Assembly (NCBI GenBank): GCA_902782465.1
Contig: CACZNH010000004.1
Span: 1-64,000 of the forward strand
Origin: an uncultured Bacteroidales bacterium
GTDB lineage: Bacteria > Bacteroidota > Bacteroidia > Bacteroidales > Muribaculaceae
Direction: 5' to 3'
Length of the DNA: 64,000 nt
Of this stretch, positions 1 through 10,015 are shown in pieces. The position numbers were made by a program, and so were the translations under genes. A model generated the notes under the pieces. That model did not search any database, was not told where the DNA came from, and saw nothing but the letters and a program-made list of their open reading frames with translations. Positions within the stretch are counted from its first letter, which is position 1, and each line of letters opens with the position of its first letter.

Positions 1-183
1 CAGCAATGATGTTGCCTCTCGTTTTTTTGTTGTTACCGGTCAGAGCGTGGGCATCCCGCCGCTTCCCGTTCCTGGAACAGAGCCCTAAGCGTCACCACGT
101 CAATGGTCAGCGACGCGGGAAGGCGCAGGTAACCGCCCCCTAAGAGAGGTAATGTCAGCAATGATGTTGCCTCTCGTTTTTTT
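1..183 (+). repeat. Duplicated 28-bp terminator-like segment
   Basis: Bases 1-28 and 156-183 are identical, including a seven-T tail. The second copy completes a hairpin (see 144-183); the first is cut by the window edge. Between them a plus-strand reading frame from an ATG at 6 stays open for 45 codons to a TAA at 141-143. It starts with a hydrophobic stretch and then becomes basic. Because it begins inside the repeat I treat it as a chance frame or remnant, not a gene. The arrangement suggests a duplicated terminator around a degraded insert. Confidence 0.6.
144..183 (+). terminator. Rho-independent terminator
   Basis: The arms GAGAGGTAA (144-152) and TTGCCTCTC (167-175) pair with one G-T wobble and are followed by G and seven Ts at 177-183. 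It reads on the plus strand, so it would end transcription entering from left of the window. Confidence 0.6.
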
Positions 184-243
184 ATAGACGCTATAGAGAC
201 TATAGAAGCTATAGAAACTATAGTAGCTATAGATGCTATAGAG
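181..243. repeat. 9-bp tandem repeat with CTATAG core
   Basis: Seven consecutive 9-bp units, the first degenerate, follow the pattern (g/a)CTATAGnn, e.g. GCTATAGAG and ACTATAGAA. The core CTATAG is self-complementary, so the array can fold in many registers. It is followed by GGATGG-rich low-complexity sequence to about 305. No gene is seen here. Confidence 0.75.
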
Positions 244-323
244 GGGATGGATGGGACGGATGGGGCGGCCTTAACGAGTGGGATGGAGTGGAGGATGGAT
301 ATGGAATTGAGGAGAAATGGAAA

Positions 324-358
324 GGCGGCATCACTGTGAGGGTGGTGCCGCCTTTTTT
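324..358 (+). terminator. Strong hairpin terminator, possibly bidirectional
   Basis: Arms 324-334 and 342-352 form an 11-bp stem (one G-T wobble) around a 7-nt loop, followed by six Ts at 353-358. The T-tract favours plus-strand termination. On the minus strand only three Ts follow the stem, but it sits just past the stop of hutI and could also end the hut operon. Confidence 0.65.
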
Positions 359-379
359 GTTGATGGGATATCCCGGTTA

Positions 380-1621
380 TTACTTTACTTCCTGGCCCTG
401 GAGGAAGGTCCTCGCGATGATAGGCGTGGTGTAAGCGTAGGGGATGAAGTCGATTGAAGGGATGGGGTCGGTGATGAAGAAGTTGGCGACCTTGCCCTTT
501 GCGATGCTGCCGTAGTCCTTGCTCAGGTCCATGGCGGCTGCAGTGTTGATGGTTGCCGCGTTGATGGCCTCGGCAGGCAGCAGTCGCATCTTGATGCATG
601 CGAGCGAAACGACAAACTTCATGTCACCGCTGGGCGTGGAGCCGGGGTTGTAGTCACTGGCGGTGGCTACCGGCAGGCCGGCCTCAATCATCTTGCGTGT
701 GGGAGCGAACGGCATGTTCAGGAAGAACGAGGTGCCGGGCAGTCCCGTGGGGATGGTATTGGTGCCCTTGAGCATCTCGATGTCCTCGTCAATCATGCTC
801 TCGAGGTGGTCTACCGAGACGGCATTGTGCTTCACGCCGACCTCGACACCGCCTGACGGAGCGAGCTCCTGGACGTGGATCTTGGGCCTCATGCCCCACT
901 TGGCACCTTCCTCAAGGATGCGAGATGTCTCGTCGGGGGTGAAGAAGCCCTCGTCGCAGAAGACGTCGATGAAGTCGGCCAGCTGCTGCTTGCCCACCTC
1001 GGGAATCATCTCGTGAATTAGCATATCGACATACTCACCCTGACGACCGGCATACTCGCGTCCCACGGCATGGGCTCCCAGGAAGGTGGAAACCACCTTG
1101 ATGGGCGAAGTCTCGCTGATGCGGCGGATGACGCGCAACATCTTCAGTTCATCGTCGGTATTCAGGCCGTAGCCGCTCTTGATTTCGACGGCACCGGTAC
1201 CCTTGGCGATGATTTCGCGCACACGGCGCATGGCCTGAGTGTACAGTTCATCCTCGGTCAGCAGGTGCAGTCGGTCGGCAGAATTGAGGATGCCGCCACC
1301 ACGGCGTGCAATCTCGGCATAGGAGAGTCCGCGGATTTTGTCCACAAACTCGCCCTCACGGCTGCCGGCATACACGATGTGGGTGTGGCTGTCGCACCAC
1401 GAGGGCAGCACGGTGCCGCCCTGGGCGTCGATGACCTCCCAATCGTCCTGTGGCGTGGGCATCGTTGCCATCTCACCCCAAGAGTCGAAGCGGTCACCGT
1501 CAACGAGCAGCCAGGCATCGTTGAGGCAATTCAGTGTTGCCATTTCGCTGCCTCGCAGGCAATGTTTCCTGTCGGAATCAATGCCTGCCAGACAAGCGAT
1601 ATTCTTGATCAGTCTTTTCAT
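380..1621 (-). CDS. hutI: Imidazolonepropionase
   Basis: Third step of histidine breakdown: hydrolyses 4-imidazolone-5-propanoate to N-formimino-L-glutamate in the cytoplasm. The 413-residue protein has the length and fold signature of the metal-dependent amidohydrolase family. The metal-binding HxH lies in DSHTHIVYAG near residue 78, followed by the conserved EIKSGYGL region, a later HVQE motif and TASDYNPG near the C-terminus. It is last in a minus-strand operon, starting 18 bp after the hutH stop, so it is very probably co-transcribed. No frameshift or missing motif was seen. Confidence 0.95.
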   Translation of the reverse strand: MKRLIKNIACLAGIDSDRKHCLRGSEMATLNCLNDAWLLVDGDRFDSWGEMATMPTPQDDWEVIDAQGGTVLPSWCDSHTHIVYAGSREGEFVDKIRGLSYAEIARRGGGILNSADRLHLLTEDELYTQAMRRVREIIAKGTGAVEIKSGYGLNTDDELKMLRVIRRISETSPIKVVSTFLGAHAVGREYAGRQGEYVDMLIHEMIPEVGKQQLADFIDVFCDEGFFTPDETSRILEEGAKWGMRPKIHVQELAPSGGVEVGVKHNAVSVDHLESMIDEDIEMLKGTNTIPTGLPGTSFFLNMPFAPTRKMIEAGLPVATASDYNPGSTPSGDMKFVVSLACIKMRLLPAEAINAATINTAAAMDLSKDYGSIAKGKVANFFITDPIPSIDFIPYAYTTPIIARTFLQGQEVK

Positions 1622-1639
1622 TCCGTGAGAACGCTGAGA

Positions 1640-3127
1640 TTAGTCCACCTTGTTGTTCTGCAGGAACTCTACCGACTTGGCGATGTGCGGATACATGGGC
1701 TGGTCCTCGTTGATGAAGGGCACGCACTTGCGGTAGTCGGCGAAGACGTGCTCCAGCACGGGCGACGACTTCAACGGGCGACGGAACTCCAGCGCCTGGG
1801 CGGCGTTGAAGAGCTCGATGGCCAGCACGCGCTCGGTGTTCTCGACCACCTTGCACAGCTTCACGCCGGCGTTGGCACCCATGCTCACATGGTCTTCCTG
1901 ACCCTGCGAGGTGGGGATGGTGTCGGCCGATGAAGGCATGCACAGCGTCTTGCTCTGGCTGGCGATGGCGGCTGCGGTGTACTGCGGAATCATGAAACCG
2001 CTGTTCACACCCGGTTGTGCCACGAGGAAGCTGGGCAGGTCACGGGTGCCAGACACCAGCTTGTAGGTGCGGCGCTCCGAGATATTGCTCAGCTCGGCCA
2101 TGGCGATGCACAGGAAGTCCATGGGCATGGCGATGGGCTCGCCGTGGAAGTTGCCTGCCGAGATGATGAGGTCCTCGTCGGGGCAAACGGTGGGGTTATC
2201 GGTAGCCGAGTTGATTTCGGTGTCGATGACCGAGCCGACGTAGCGGATGGTGTCCTTTACCGAACCGTGAACCTGCGGGATGCAGCGGAACGAGTAGGGG
2301 TCCTGTACGTTGACCTTGGGCTGACGGATGAGCTCACTGCCGTCGAGCAGCTCACGCATGCGGGCAGCGGTCTCAATCTGACCCTGATGGGGACGTACGG
2401 CATGAACGGCATGGGTGAACGGCTCGATACGGCCATCGTATGCCTCCAGCGAGATGGCGGCGATGACGTCGGCCCACTTGCTCAGGCGCTCGGCCTTGAT
2501 GAGAGCCCACACGGCGTGAGCGCTCATGTTCTGGGTGCCGTTGAGCAGTGCCAGACCTTCCTTAGAACCCAATTTGACAGGCTCCCAGCCCATCTTCTTG
2601 CACAGTTCGGCTCCGCTCATAAGTTCGCCCTTGTACTCAACCTCTCCCAGTCCCACGATGGGCAGGCACAGGTGAGCCAGCGGCACGAGGTCGCCCGAAG
2701 CGCCCACTGAACCCTGCTTGTACACCACAGGATAAACGTCGTTGTTGAACAGGTCGATGAGTCGCTCGACGGTGTCGAGCTTTACGCCCGAGTAACCATA
2801 GGAGAGCGACTGCACCTTCAGCAGAATCATGATTTTGACGATGTCGTTGGGCACACGTTCGCCCACGCCACAGGCGTGAGACATCATCAGGTTAATCTGC
2901 AGCTGCGAGAGCTGGTCGTTGCTGATGGAAATCTTGCACAGCGAGCCAAAACCCGTGGTCACGCCATAGATGGGCTTCTCGCTCTCGGCAATCTTCTTGT
3001 CGAGGTATTCGCGGCAATGGGTGATGCGCTTCACGGCATCGGCACTGAGCTTGAGCGTATGATGGCCTTCGATAATCTCGGCGATCTTTTGGACCGTGAG
3101 ATGCTCGGCACTGATTTGATGTGTCAT
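1640..3127 (-). CDS. hutH: Histidine ammonia-lyase (histidase)
   Basis: First step of histidine utilisation: non-oxidative removal of ammonia from L-histidine to give urocanate. The Ala-Ser-Gly triad that cyclises into the MIO cofactor is at residues 143-145 in GSVGASGDLVP, the expected position for bacterial histidases. Length (495 residues) is usual. The N-terminal YGVTTGFG motif and the TDNP and QDHVSMG motifs of the lyase family are present. It lies between hutU (37 bp upstream) and hutI (18 bp downstream) on the same strand. Confidence 0.96.
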   Translation of the reverse strand: MTHQISAEHLTVQKIAEIIEGHHTLKLSADAVKRITHCREYLDKKIAESEKPIYGVTTGFGSLCKISISNDQLSQLQINLMMSHACGVGERVPNDIVKIMILLKVQSLSYGYSGVKLDTVERLIDLFNNDVYPVVYKQGSVGASGDLVPLAHLCLPIVGLGEVEYKGELMSGAELCKKMGWEPVKLGSKEGLALLNGTQNMSAHAVWALIKAERLSKWADVIAAISLEAYDGRIEPFTHAVHAVRPHQGQIETAARMRELLDGSELIRQPKVNVQDPYSFRCIPQVHGSVKDTIRYVGSVIDTEINSATDNPTVCPDEDLIISAGNFHGEPIAMPMDFLCIAMAELSNISERRTYKLVSGTRDLPSFLVAQPGVNSGFMIPQYTAAAIASQSKTLCMPSSADTIPTSQGQEDHVSMGANAGVKLCKVVENTERVLAIELFNAAQALEFRRPLKSSPVLEHVFADYRKCVPFINEDQPMYPHIAKSVEFLQNNKVD

Positions 3128-3164
3128 ATTATGATGTTACGATATTAGTTAGTTCAACAAAAAA

Positions 3165-5192
3165 TTAGAAGATGGTCACAGCGTTGTCGATGACGTCGTC
3201 GTCAACCAGGTTGGGCATAGTGACGGTCAACTCGGGCGTGCGCTCCATTTCGCGCCTGATGGCGTCCATCGAGCCCTTGTTGCGTGCCCAGCTGCGGCGT
3301 GCGATACCGTTGTTCACATCCCAGAAGAGCATCTCGCGGATGTGGCGTGCCGAGTCCTCGCTGCCGTCGATGGCCATACCGAAGCCGCCGTTGATAACCT
3401 CGCCCCAGCCTACACCGCCGCCGTTGTGGATGCTTACCCACGTAGCACCGCGGAAGGAGTCGCCGATAACGTTCTGGACGGCCATATCGGCGCAGAACTG
3501 CGAGCCGTCATAGATGTTGCTGGTCTCGCGGAAGGGCGAGTCGGTACCCGACACGTCGTGGTGGTCACGACCCAGGACAACGGGAGCGCTGAGCTCGCCG
3601 CTGCGGATGGCGTCGTTGAATGCCAAGGCAATCTTGGCACGGCCCTCGGCGTCGGCATACAGGATGCGAGCCTGAGATCCCACAACCAGGTGGTTGGGAC
3701 CAGCCTCCTTGATCCAGTGGATGTTGTCGTCCATCTGCCCCTGGATGTCCTCGGGAGCTTCCTTGCGGATTTCCTCGAGCACCTGTGCGGCCAGGCGGTC
3801 GGTGGTCTCCAGGTCCTTAGGGTCGCCTGAGGTGCATACCCAGCGGAAGGGACCGAAGCCGTAGTCAAAGAACATCGGGCCCATGATGTCCTGAACGTAG
3901 GACGGATAGCGGAACTTGCCGTCGGCCGTCATGATGTCGGCGCCTGCACGGCTCGACTCGAGCAGGAAGGCGTTGCCGTAGTCAAAGAAGTACATGCCCT
4001 TGTCGGCCAGCTTGTTGATGGCAGCGCACTGGCGGCGCAGCGATGCGCGTACACACTCCTTAAACTTGTCGGGGTCCTCGGCCATCATCTGCTTGCTCTC
4101 CTCGAGGGTGAGGCCAACGGGATAGTAACCGCCTGCCCAGGGGTTGTGCAGCGACGTCTGGTCGCTACCCAGGTCAACGTGCATGTCCTCGGCAGCGAGG
4201 CGCTCCCACAGGTCAACGACGTTGCCAACGTATGCCATCGAGACGGTGCGCTTGTCGGCCACAGCCTTGCGGATGGCGGGGATGAGTTCATCGAGGTTGT
4301 TGTGCAACTCATCGACCCAACCCTGCTCGTAGCGCTTCTCGGCAGCGAGGGGGTTGATTTCGGCGGTGACGCTCACCACACCGGCGATGTTGCCGGCCTT
4401 AGGCTGAGCGCCCGACATACCACCCAGACCTGCGGTCACGAACAGCATACCGTGGATGTCGCCACCCTTCTGTCCGCGCTTCACGAGCTGCTTGCGGGCA
4501 GCGTTGAGCACTGTGATGGTCGTGCCGTGTACGATACCCTGCGGGCCGATGTACATATAGGAACCTGCGGTCATCTGGCCGTACTGGCTCACGCCGAGTG
4601 CGTTGTCACGCTCCCAGTCGTCGGGTTTGCTGTAGTTGGGGATAACCATACCGTTGGTCACCACCACGCGGGGCGCGTTCTTGTGCGAGGGGAACAGGCC
4701 CAGGGGGTGTCCCGAATACATCACGAGCGTCTGCTCGTCGGTCATCTCGCTCAAGTACTTCATCACCAGACGGTACTGTGCCCAGTTCTGGAAGATGGCA
4801 CCGTTGCCGCCGTAGATGATGAGCTCGTGGGGGTGCTGTGCCACGCGCGGATCCAGGTTGTTCTGAATCATCAGCATGATGGCGGCAGCCTGACGTGAGC
4901 GTGCAGGATACTCGTCGATGGGACGAGCATACATCTCATATTTTGGACGGTAGCGGTACATATAGATGCGGCCATACTTTTTCAGTTCCTCGGCAAACTC
5001 GGGTGCCAGTGCGGCATGGAGATGCTTGGGGAAGTAACGCAGGGCGTTCCTCAACGCGAGCTTCTTCTGTTCGGGAGTGAGGATGTCCTTGCGCTTGGGC
5101 GCATGGTTAATCTCGGTGTCGTAGGCCTGCATTTCGGGCAATTCCTCGGGGATACCACCGCGAATGTCGGCAATGAATTCTTCTTTGGTCAT
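3165..5192 (-). CDS. hutU: Urocanate hydratase, long form
   Basis: Second step of the pathway: adds water to urocanate to give 4-imidazolone-5-propanoate, using tightly bound NAD+ as an electrophile. The protein is 675 residues, close to the long animal-type enzyme and clearly longer than the roughly 556-residue proteobacterial form. Family motifs visible include GGNGAIFQNW near the N-terminus, the glycine-rich TAGLGGMSGAQ nucleotide-binding segment, and a C-terminal stretch with SQFCADMAVQN and HNGGGVGWGE. It starts 43 bp after the ftcD-type stop; a short heptamer-like repeat (5204-5234) fills that gap. Confidence 0.95.
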   Translation of the reverse strand: MTKEEFIADIRGGIPEELPEMQAYDTEINHAPKRKDILTPEQKKLALRNALRYFPKHLHAALAPEFAEELKKYGRIYMYRYRPKYEMYARPIDEYPARSRQAAAIMLMIQNNLDPRVAQHPHELIIYGGNGAIFQNWAQYRLVMKYLSEMTDEQTLVMYSGHPLGLFPSHKNAPRVVVTNGMVIPNYSKPDDWERDNALGVSQYGQMTAGSYMYIGPQGIVHGTTITVLNAARKQLVKRGQKGGDIHGMLFVTAGLGGMSGAQPKAGNIAGVVSVTAEINPLAAEKRYEQGWVDELHNNLDELIPAIRKAVADKRTVSMAYVGNVVDLWERLAAEDMHVDLGSDQTSLHNPWAGGYYPVGLTLEESKQMMAEDPDKFKECVRASLRRQCAAINKLADKGMYFFDYGNAFLLESSRAGADIMTADGKFRYPSYVQDIMGPMFFDYGFGPFRWVCTSGDPKDLETTDRLAAQVLEEIRKEAPEDIQGQMDDNIHWIKEAGPNHLVVGSQARILYADAEGRAKIALAFNDAIRSGELSAPVVLGRDHHDVSGTDSPFRETSNIYDGSQFCADMAVQNVIGDSFRGATWVSIHNGGGVGWGEVINGGFGMAIDGSEDSARHIREMLFWDVNNGIARRSWARNKGSMDAIRREMERTPELTVTMPNLVDDDVIDNAVTIF

Positions 5193-5203
5193 GTTGTTAT
5201 ATT

Positions 5204-5234
5204 GTTTTTAGTTTCTAGTCCTTAGTCCCTAGTT
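5204..5234 (-). repeat. Heptamer-type repeat before hutU
   Basis: On the minus strand the gap reads as degenerate 7-bp units of the form ACTAnnA, ending 11 nt before the hutU start codon. It resembles the larger arrays in the polysaccharide locus, shares the string TTTTTAGTTTCTAGTCC with 17516-17532, and is the only member found outside that locus. Confidence 0.5.
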
Positions 5235-5235
5235 G

Positions 5236-6942
5236 TTACTTGATTTTCTCTTCAACCATGGCGGTGATTTCGGCCTCCTCGGCGTTGGCCTTAGCTACCA
5301 GCTCGTTGGCCTCGGCGATGAGCTTCTCGGCAACAGTGCGGTCGGTGAGGCTCGAGGCGTTGATCTTGACGTTCATGCCGGCACCGATGACGGCTGCACG
5401 GGCTGCGAGGGCACCCACGCCAGCGTCGGTCACGCTATTGGGGTTGCCGGTCTCGACCATGGCACGGCAGATTTCAAAGGTCTTGAACGAGGCCTTCATC
5501 GTGCGCAGGGGCACCTGGGTGGCATAGAGCGTAGCATCCTGGATGGCGGCGGTGCGGGCAGCCTTGTCCTCCTCGGTCTTCTTGGGCATGCCGAATGCGG
5601 CCATGATGCGGTTGAAGGCGTCGGTGTCCTCGTCAACGAGGTGCAGCAGCTCGACCTTGAGTGACTGACCCTTGTCAGCCCACACGCTGAACTCGTTCCA
5701 GCGCTCGTCCCAGCCGGGCTTGTGGCTCGACAGGTTGGCAACCATCGTGCCCAGCGATGCTGCCAGGGCACCCATGTAGGCGCTGATGGAGCCGCCGCCG
5801 GGAGCGGGCGATTCGCGCGAGGTCTCGTCGGCAAAACCGGTCACGGTGAGGTCCACCAGGCGGTTACCGTTCTTATTGTCGGCCTCGAGCATGAACTCGA
5901 TAACCTTCTCGTTGGGGTCAAAGGGCTTCAAGTCGTCCAGACCCATCGAGTGGATGGCGATGTTGATGATATCCTCCTCGGGGATACCCGTCGAGCGCTG
6001 CTGCTTCTCCAGGAAGTACTTACCGGCCTCGATGAGGCAGCGCTTGGGCATCAGGCCCACAATCTCGGTACCCGTCACGCGGATGCCACGGTTCTGAGCG
6101 CAGCGGCACACCTCGTCAAAGGCGACGTGCAGCGGCGTCACGTTGATGTTGGTGATGTTCATCGACACCTGAGCAATCTTGTACTCGTCGATGTACCAGC
6201 CGATGGCCTTGGTTCCCTTGAGGGTACCGGGCCTCATCACGTTGTTGCCGTTCTCGTCCTTAACAATCTTGCCCGTGATGGGGTTACCCTCACGCACGGG
6301 GCGGCCCTTCTCGCGCACGTCAAAGGCGATGGCGTTGGCACGGCGTGTCGAGGTGGTGTTCAGGTTGTAGTTCACTGCGATGAGGAAGTCGCGGGCACCA
6401 ACGGCGGTGCAACCCGTGCGGGCTACGCCCTCGTCAAAGGGACGGTCGCCAAAGTCGGGACCCTTCTCGGTATTCATCTTCTCGGGCAGCGCCTCGTATT
6501 CACCAGCACGGCACACGGCCAGGTTCTGGCGGCCGGGCTTCATAGCTGCAGCCTCATAGCAGTAGCAGGGGATATTGTGCTCGCGGGCAATGCGCTCGGC
6601 CAGTTTGTGGGCGAGTTCGGCACACTCCTCAAGGGTGATGCCGGCCACAGGGATGAGGGGGCACACGTCGGTGGCACCCATACGCGGGTGTGCACCATGG
6701 TGACCACGCATGTCGATGAGTTGACCAGCCTTGCCGACGGCCTGGAAAGCGGCCTCGAGCACGGCGTCGGGTTCACCCACAAAGGTGACCACCGTACGGT
6801 TGGTGGCTTCGCCCGGGTCCACGTCGAGCAGCTTCACGCCCTTGACACGTTCAATCTCATCGGTGATTTGTTTGATAATGGCCATATTGCGTCCCTCACT
6901 GAAGTTAGGCACGCATTCCACGATTTTCTTCTCCATACTCAT
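5236..6942 (-). CDS. ftcD: Glutamate formimidoyltransferase / formimidoyl-THF cyclodeaminase fusion
   Basis: Bifunctional enzyme that moves the formimino group from formiminoglutamate to tetrahydrofolate, releasing glutamate, then deaminates the product to 5,10-methenyl-THF. The first ~325 residues form the transferase (VECVPNFSEGRN at the start, GHHGAHPRMG near residue 80). After a linker, about 365-568 form the cyclodeaminase (ESPAPGGGSISAYMGALA). It is promoter-proximal in the hut operon, behind a good Bacteroidetes promoter at 6996-7027. The first ATG is at 6942; an in-frame ATG at 6936 is equally plausible. This fusion explains the absence of hutG/hutF here. Confidence 0.93.
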   Translation of the reverse strand: MSMEKKIVECVPNFSEGRNMAIIKQITDEIERVKGVKLLDVDPGEATNRTVVTFVGEPDAVLEAAFQAVGKAGQLIDMRGHHGAHPRMGATDVCPLIPVAGITLEECAELAHKLAERIAREHNIPCYCYEAAAMKPGRQNLAVCRAGEYEALPEKMNTEKGPDFGDRPFDEGVARTGCTAVGARDFLIAVNYNLNTTSTRRANAIAFDVREKGRPVREGNPITGKIVKDENGNNVMRPGTLKGTKAIGWYIDEYKIAQVSMNITNINVTPLHVAFDEVCRCAQNRGIRVTGTEIVGLMPKRCLIEAGKYFLEKQQRSTGIPEEDIINIAIHSMGLDDLKPFDPNEKVIEFMLEADNKNGNRLVDLTVTGFADETSRESPAPGGGSISAYMGALAASLGTMVANLSSHKPGWDERWNEFSVWADKGQSLKVELLHLVDEDTDAFNRIMAAFGMPKKTEEDKAARTAAIQDATLYATQVPLRTMKASFKTFEICRAMVETGNPNSVTDAGVGALAARAAVIGAGMNVKINASSLTDRTVAEKLIAEANELVAKANAEEAEITAMVEEKIK

Positions 6943-6995
6943 GTGATAATCAGAAGTTTAAGTTGTTATTTTATGTTAGTAGGTTAATTTTGCAA

Positions 6996-7027
6996 CAAAG
7001 ATAATGCTTTCCTCCCGACTGAACAAA
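6996..7027 (-). promoter_or_regulatory. Promoter of the hut operon
   Basis: On the minus strand TTTG (7024-7027), a 20-bp spacer and TATCTTTG (6996-7003) match the Bacteroidetes primary sigma consensus TTTG-N19-21-TAnnTTTG. The -7 box lies 53 bp before the ATG at 6942. Confidence 0.8.
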
Positions 7028-7107
7028 TTTTTCCTTCGTTTTAATGTTTTATAAACATTAAGTCCCTGCTTTTCGTCTTGGATATTGTGCGGGATACATC
7101 AATGAAA

Positions 7108-7144
7108 AGCGGTGAAATTGCCCTGGTTGGGAAACTTCACCGCT
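7108..7144 (-). terminator. Terminator after the lipoprotein gene
   Basis: Perfect 9-bp arms AGCGGTGAA (7108-7116) and TTCACCGCT (7136-7144) are followed on the minus strand by TTTTC. It lies 25 bp beyond the stop of the gene at 7170 and separates it from the hut promoter. Confidence 0.65.
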
Positions 7145-7169
7145 GGTATATCAGCCTAATGAATAAGGG

Positions 7170-8180
7170 TCATTTCAGGCCTAGGAGTTGCTTGCTGCGT
7201 TGAAGCAGGGCGGGGTCCTTGATTCTCTTTAATTCGTTGAGGATGTACTCGGGGTTCACCTCCTTGAGCTGCATCACCGTGCCCTTGGTCAACTGGCTGT
7301 CGGGGTGGTTGAGGCACCACTGCATGAAGCGCTCGGTGTCGCAGTACAGTCGGGTGAACATCAGCATGTTGAAGTCGCCCAGCAGCTGGGTGGGGTCGGT
7401 GATGCTGCCGTGTGCCTCGACGAGGAAGGCGTTCACGCGGTCATAGATGGTGGTGTCGCTCATCGGCGTCCAGGCAAAGACCTCCATGGCGCGCCTGTTG
7501 CGCCAATAGGGGGTGAGGACGGTAGAGTCAGAGCTATAGACGGTGCCGATTTTGCCCACGGTGAAGTGTCCGTCGTTGCCGATGGTGATGGGCAGCTCGT
7601 GGTGGATGAACCACAGGGTGGAATCCGTGTCCACGCCGTCACTTTGTACATTATAGGAAATCCAGCGGCTCAGCTGCATCGGTTTGCCGAATTTTTCAGG
7701 CATGACTAGACGCATCGAGTCGATGCCCACGTGGCGCGTGTGCTCATCGATGTCGTCCCAGTACAGCAAATTCAAGCCGCCGCACTCGCCGATTCTCATG
7801 AAGTCCAGCATACCGTCCTTGCCGTAGGTTGCCAGCCAGCAGGTGCGCATATCGCCGTAACTGGTCTGTCCCAGCAGCAGTGAGAATCCCTTGTCGGGGA
7901 AGTCGCGCTTGCCCCACACACGCACGACGGAGGTGTTGGTGTCCACAAGCATCATCTTGTTGAGCTGAATGGCCTCGCAGGTCGCAAGGTCGAGGATATG
8001 ATGTGGCAGGGCCTTGCCGTCATCGTTATAGTTGATGTCGTTGGCCACGTTGAGCGAGTCATCGCAGATACCTGCATTGCACAGGAAATCATGGCCGTTC
8101 TTGATTTGGTCACCCTTCTGCCATTTGCCCGTGCAGGAAACAATCAGCAGTGTCAGGATGATTATCAGTAAATGTCTCAT
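7170..8180 (-). CDS. Predicted lipoprotein of unknown function
   Basis: 336 residues with a hydrophobic N-terminal segment ending in a lipobox, LLIVSC (Cys 16), so a lipid-anchored envelope protein is predicted. I do not recognise a family. The C-terminus has the pattern W-x4-HPDS followed by LNELKRIKDPALLQ, which resembles the end of the lipoprotein at 10016-11068; the two may be diverged paralogues. It starts 21 bp after the ettA stop on the same strand and probably shares its transcript, ending at the hairpin at 7108-7144. Function cannot be assigned from sequence. Confidence 0.8.
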   Translation of the reverse strand: MRHLLIIILTLLIVSCTGKWQKGDQIKNGHDFLCNAGICDDSLNVANDINYNDDGKALPHHILDLATCEAIQLNKMMLVDTNTSVVRVWGKRDFPDKGFSLLLGQTSYGDMRTCWLATYGKDGMLDFMRIGECGGLNLLYWDDIDEHTRHVGIDSMRLVMPEKFGKPMQLSRWISYNVQSDGVDTDSTLWFIHHELPITIGNDGHFTVGKIGTVYSSDSTVLTPYWRNRRAMEVFAWTPMSDTTIYDRVNAFLVEAHGSITDPTQLLGDFNMLMFTRLYCDTERFMQWCLNHPDSQLTKGTVMQLKEVNPEYILNELKRIKDPALLQRSKQLLGLK

Positions 8181-8201
8181 ATAAAATGAATTATGTTTTG
8201 A

Positions 8202-9896
<1,695 letters not shown>

Positions 9897-9921
9897 AATT
9901 GTCAAGTTTAGTTACTGCTTG

Positions 9922-9953
9922 CAAAGGTAGTGAATTCCAAGCATTCCTGCAAC
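9922..9953 (-). promoter_or_regulatory. Promoter of ettA
   Basis: On the minus strand GTTG (9950-9953), a 20-bp spacer and TACCTTTG (9922-9929). The -7 box fits TAnnTTTG exactly; the -33 box differs from TTTG at one position. It lies 26 bp before the ettA start. Confidence 0.65.
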
Positions 9954-10015
9954 ACTCACAGTGGGAAAACTTACAAGGCGGAGCCTTGCAATACTTCGAC
10001 CGGCTGGCTTGTTTT

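Noticed and set aside
33-599. Minus-strand 188-codon frame
   Set aside because: It spans the terminators and the CTATAG repeats and overlaps the end of hutI; repeated Ser-Ile-Ala units come from the 9-bp repeat.
5722-6987. Plus-strand 421-codon frame
   Set aside because: Antisense to the ftcD-type gene, whose enzyme motifs are complete; the long frame follows from GC-biased third positions.
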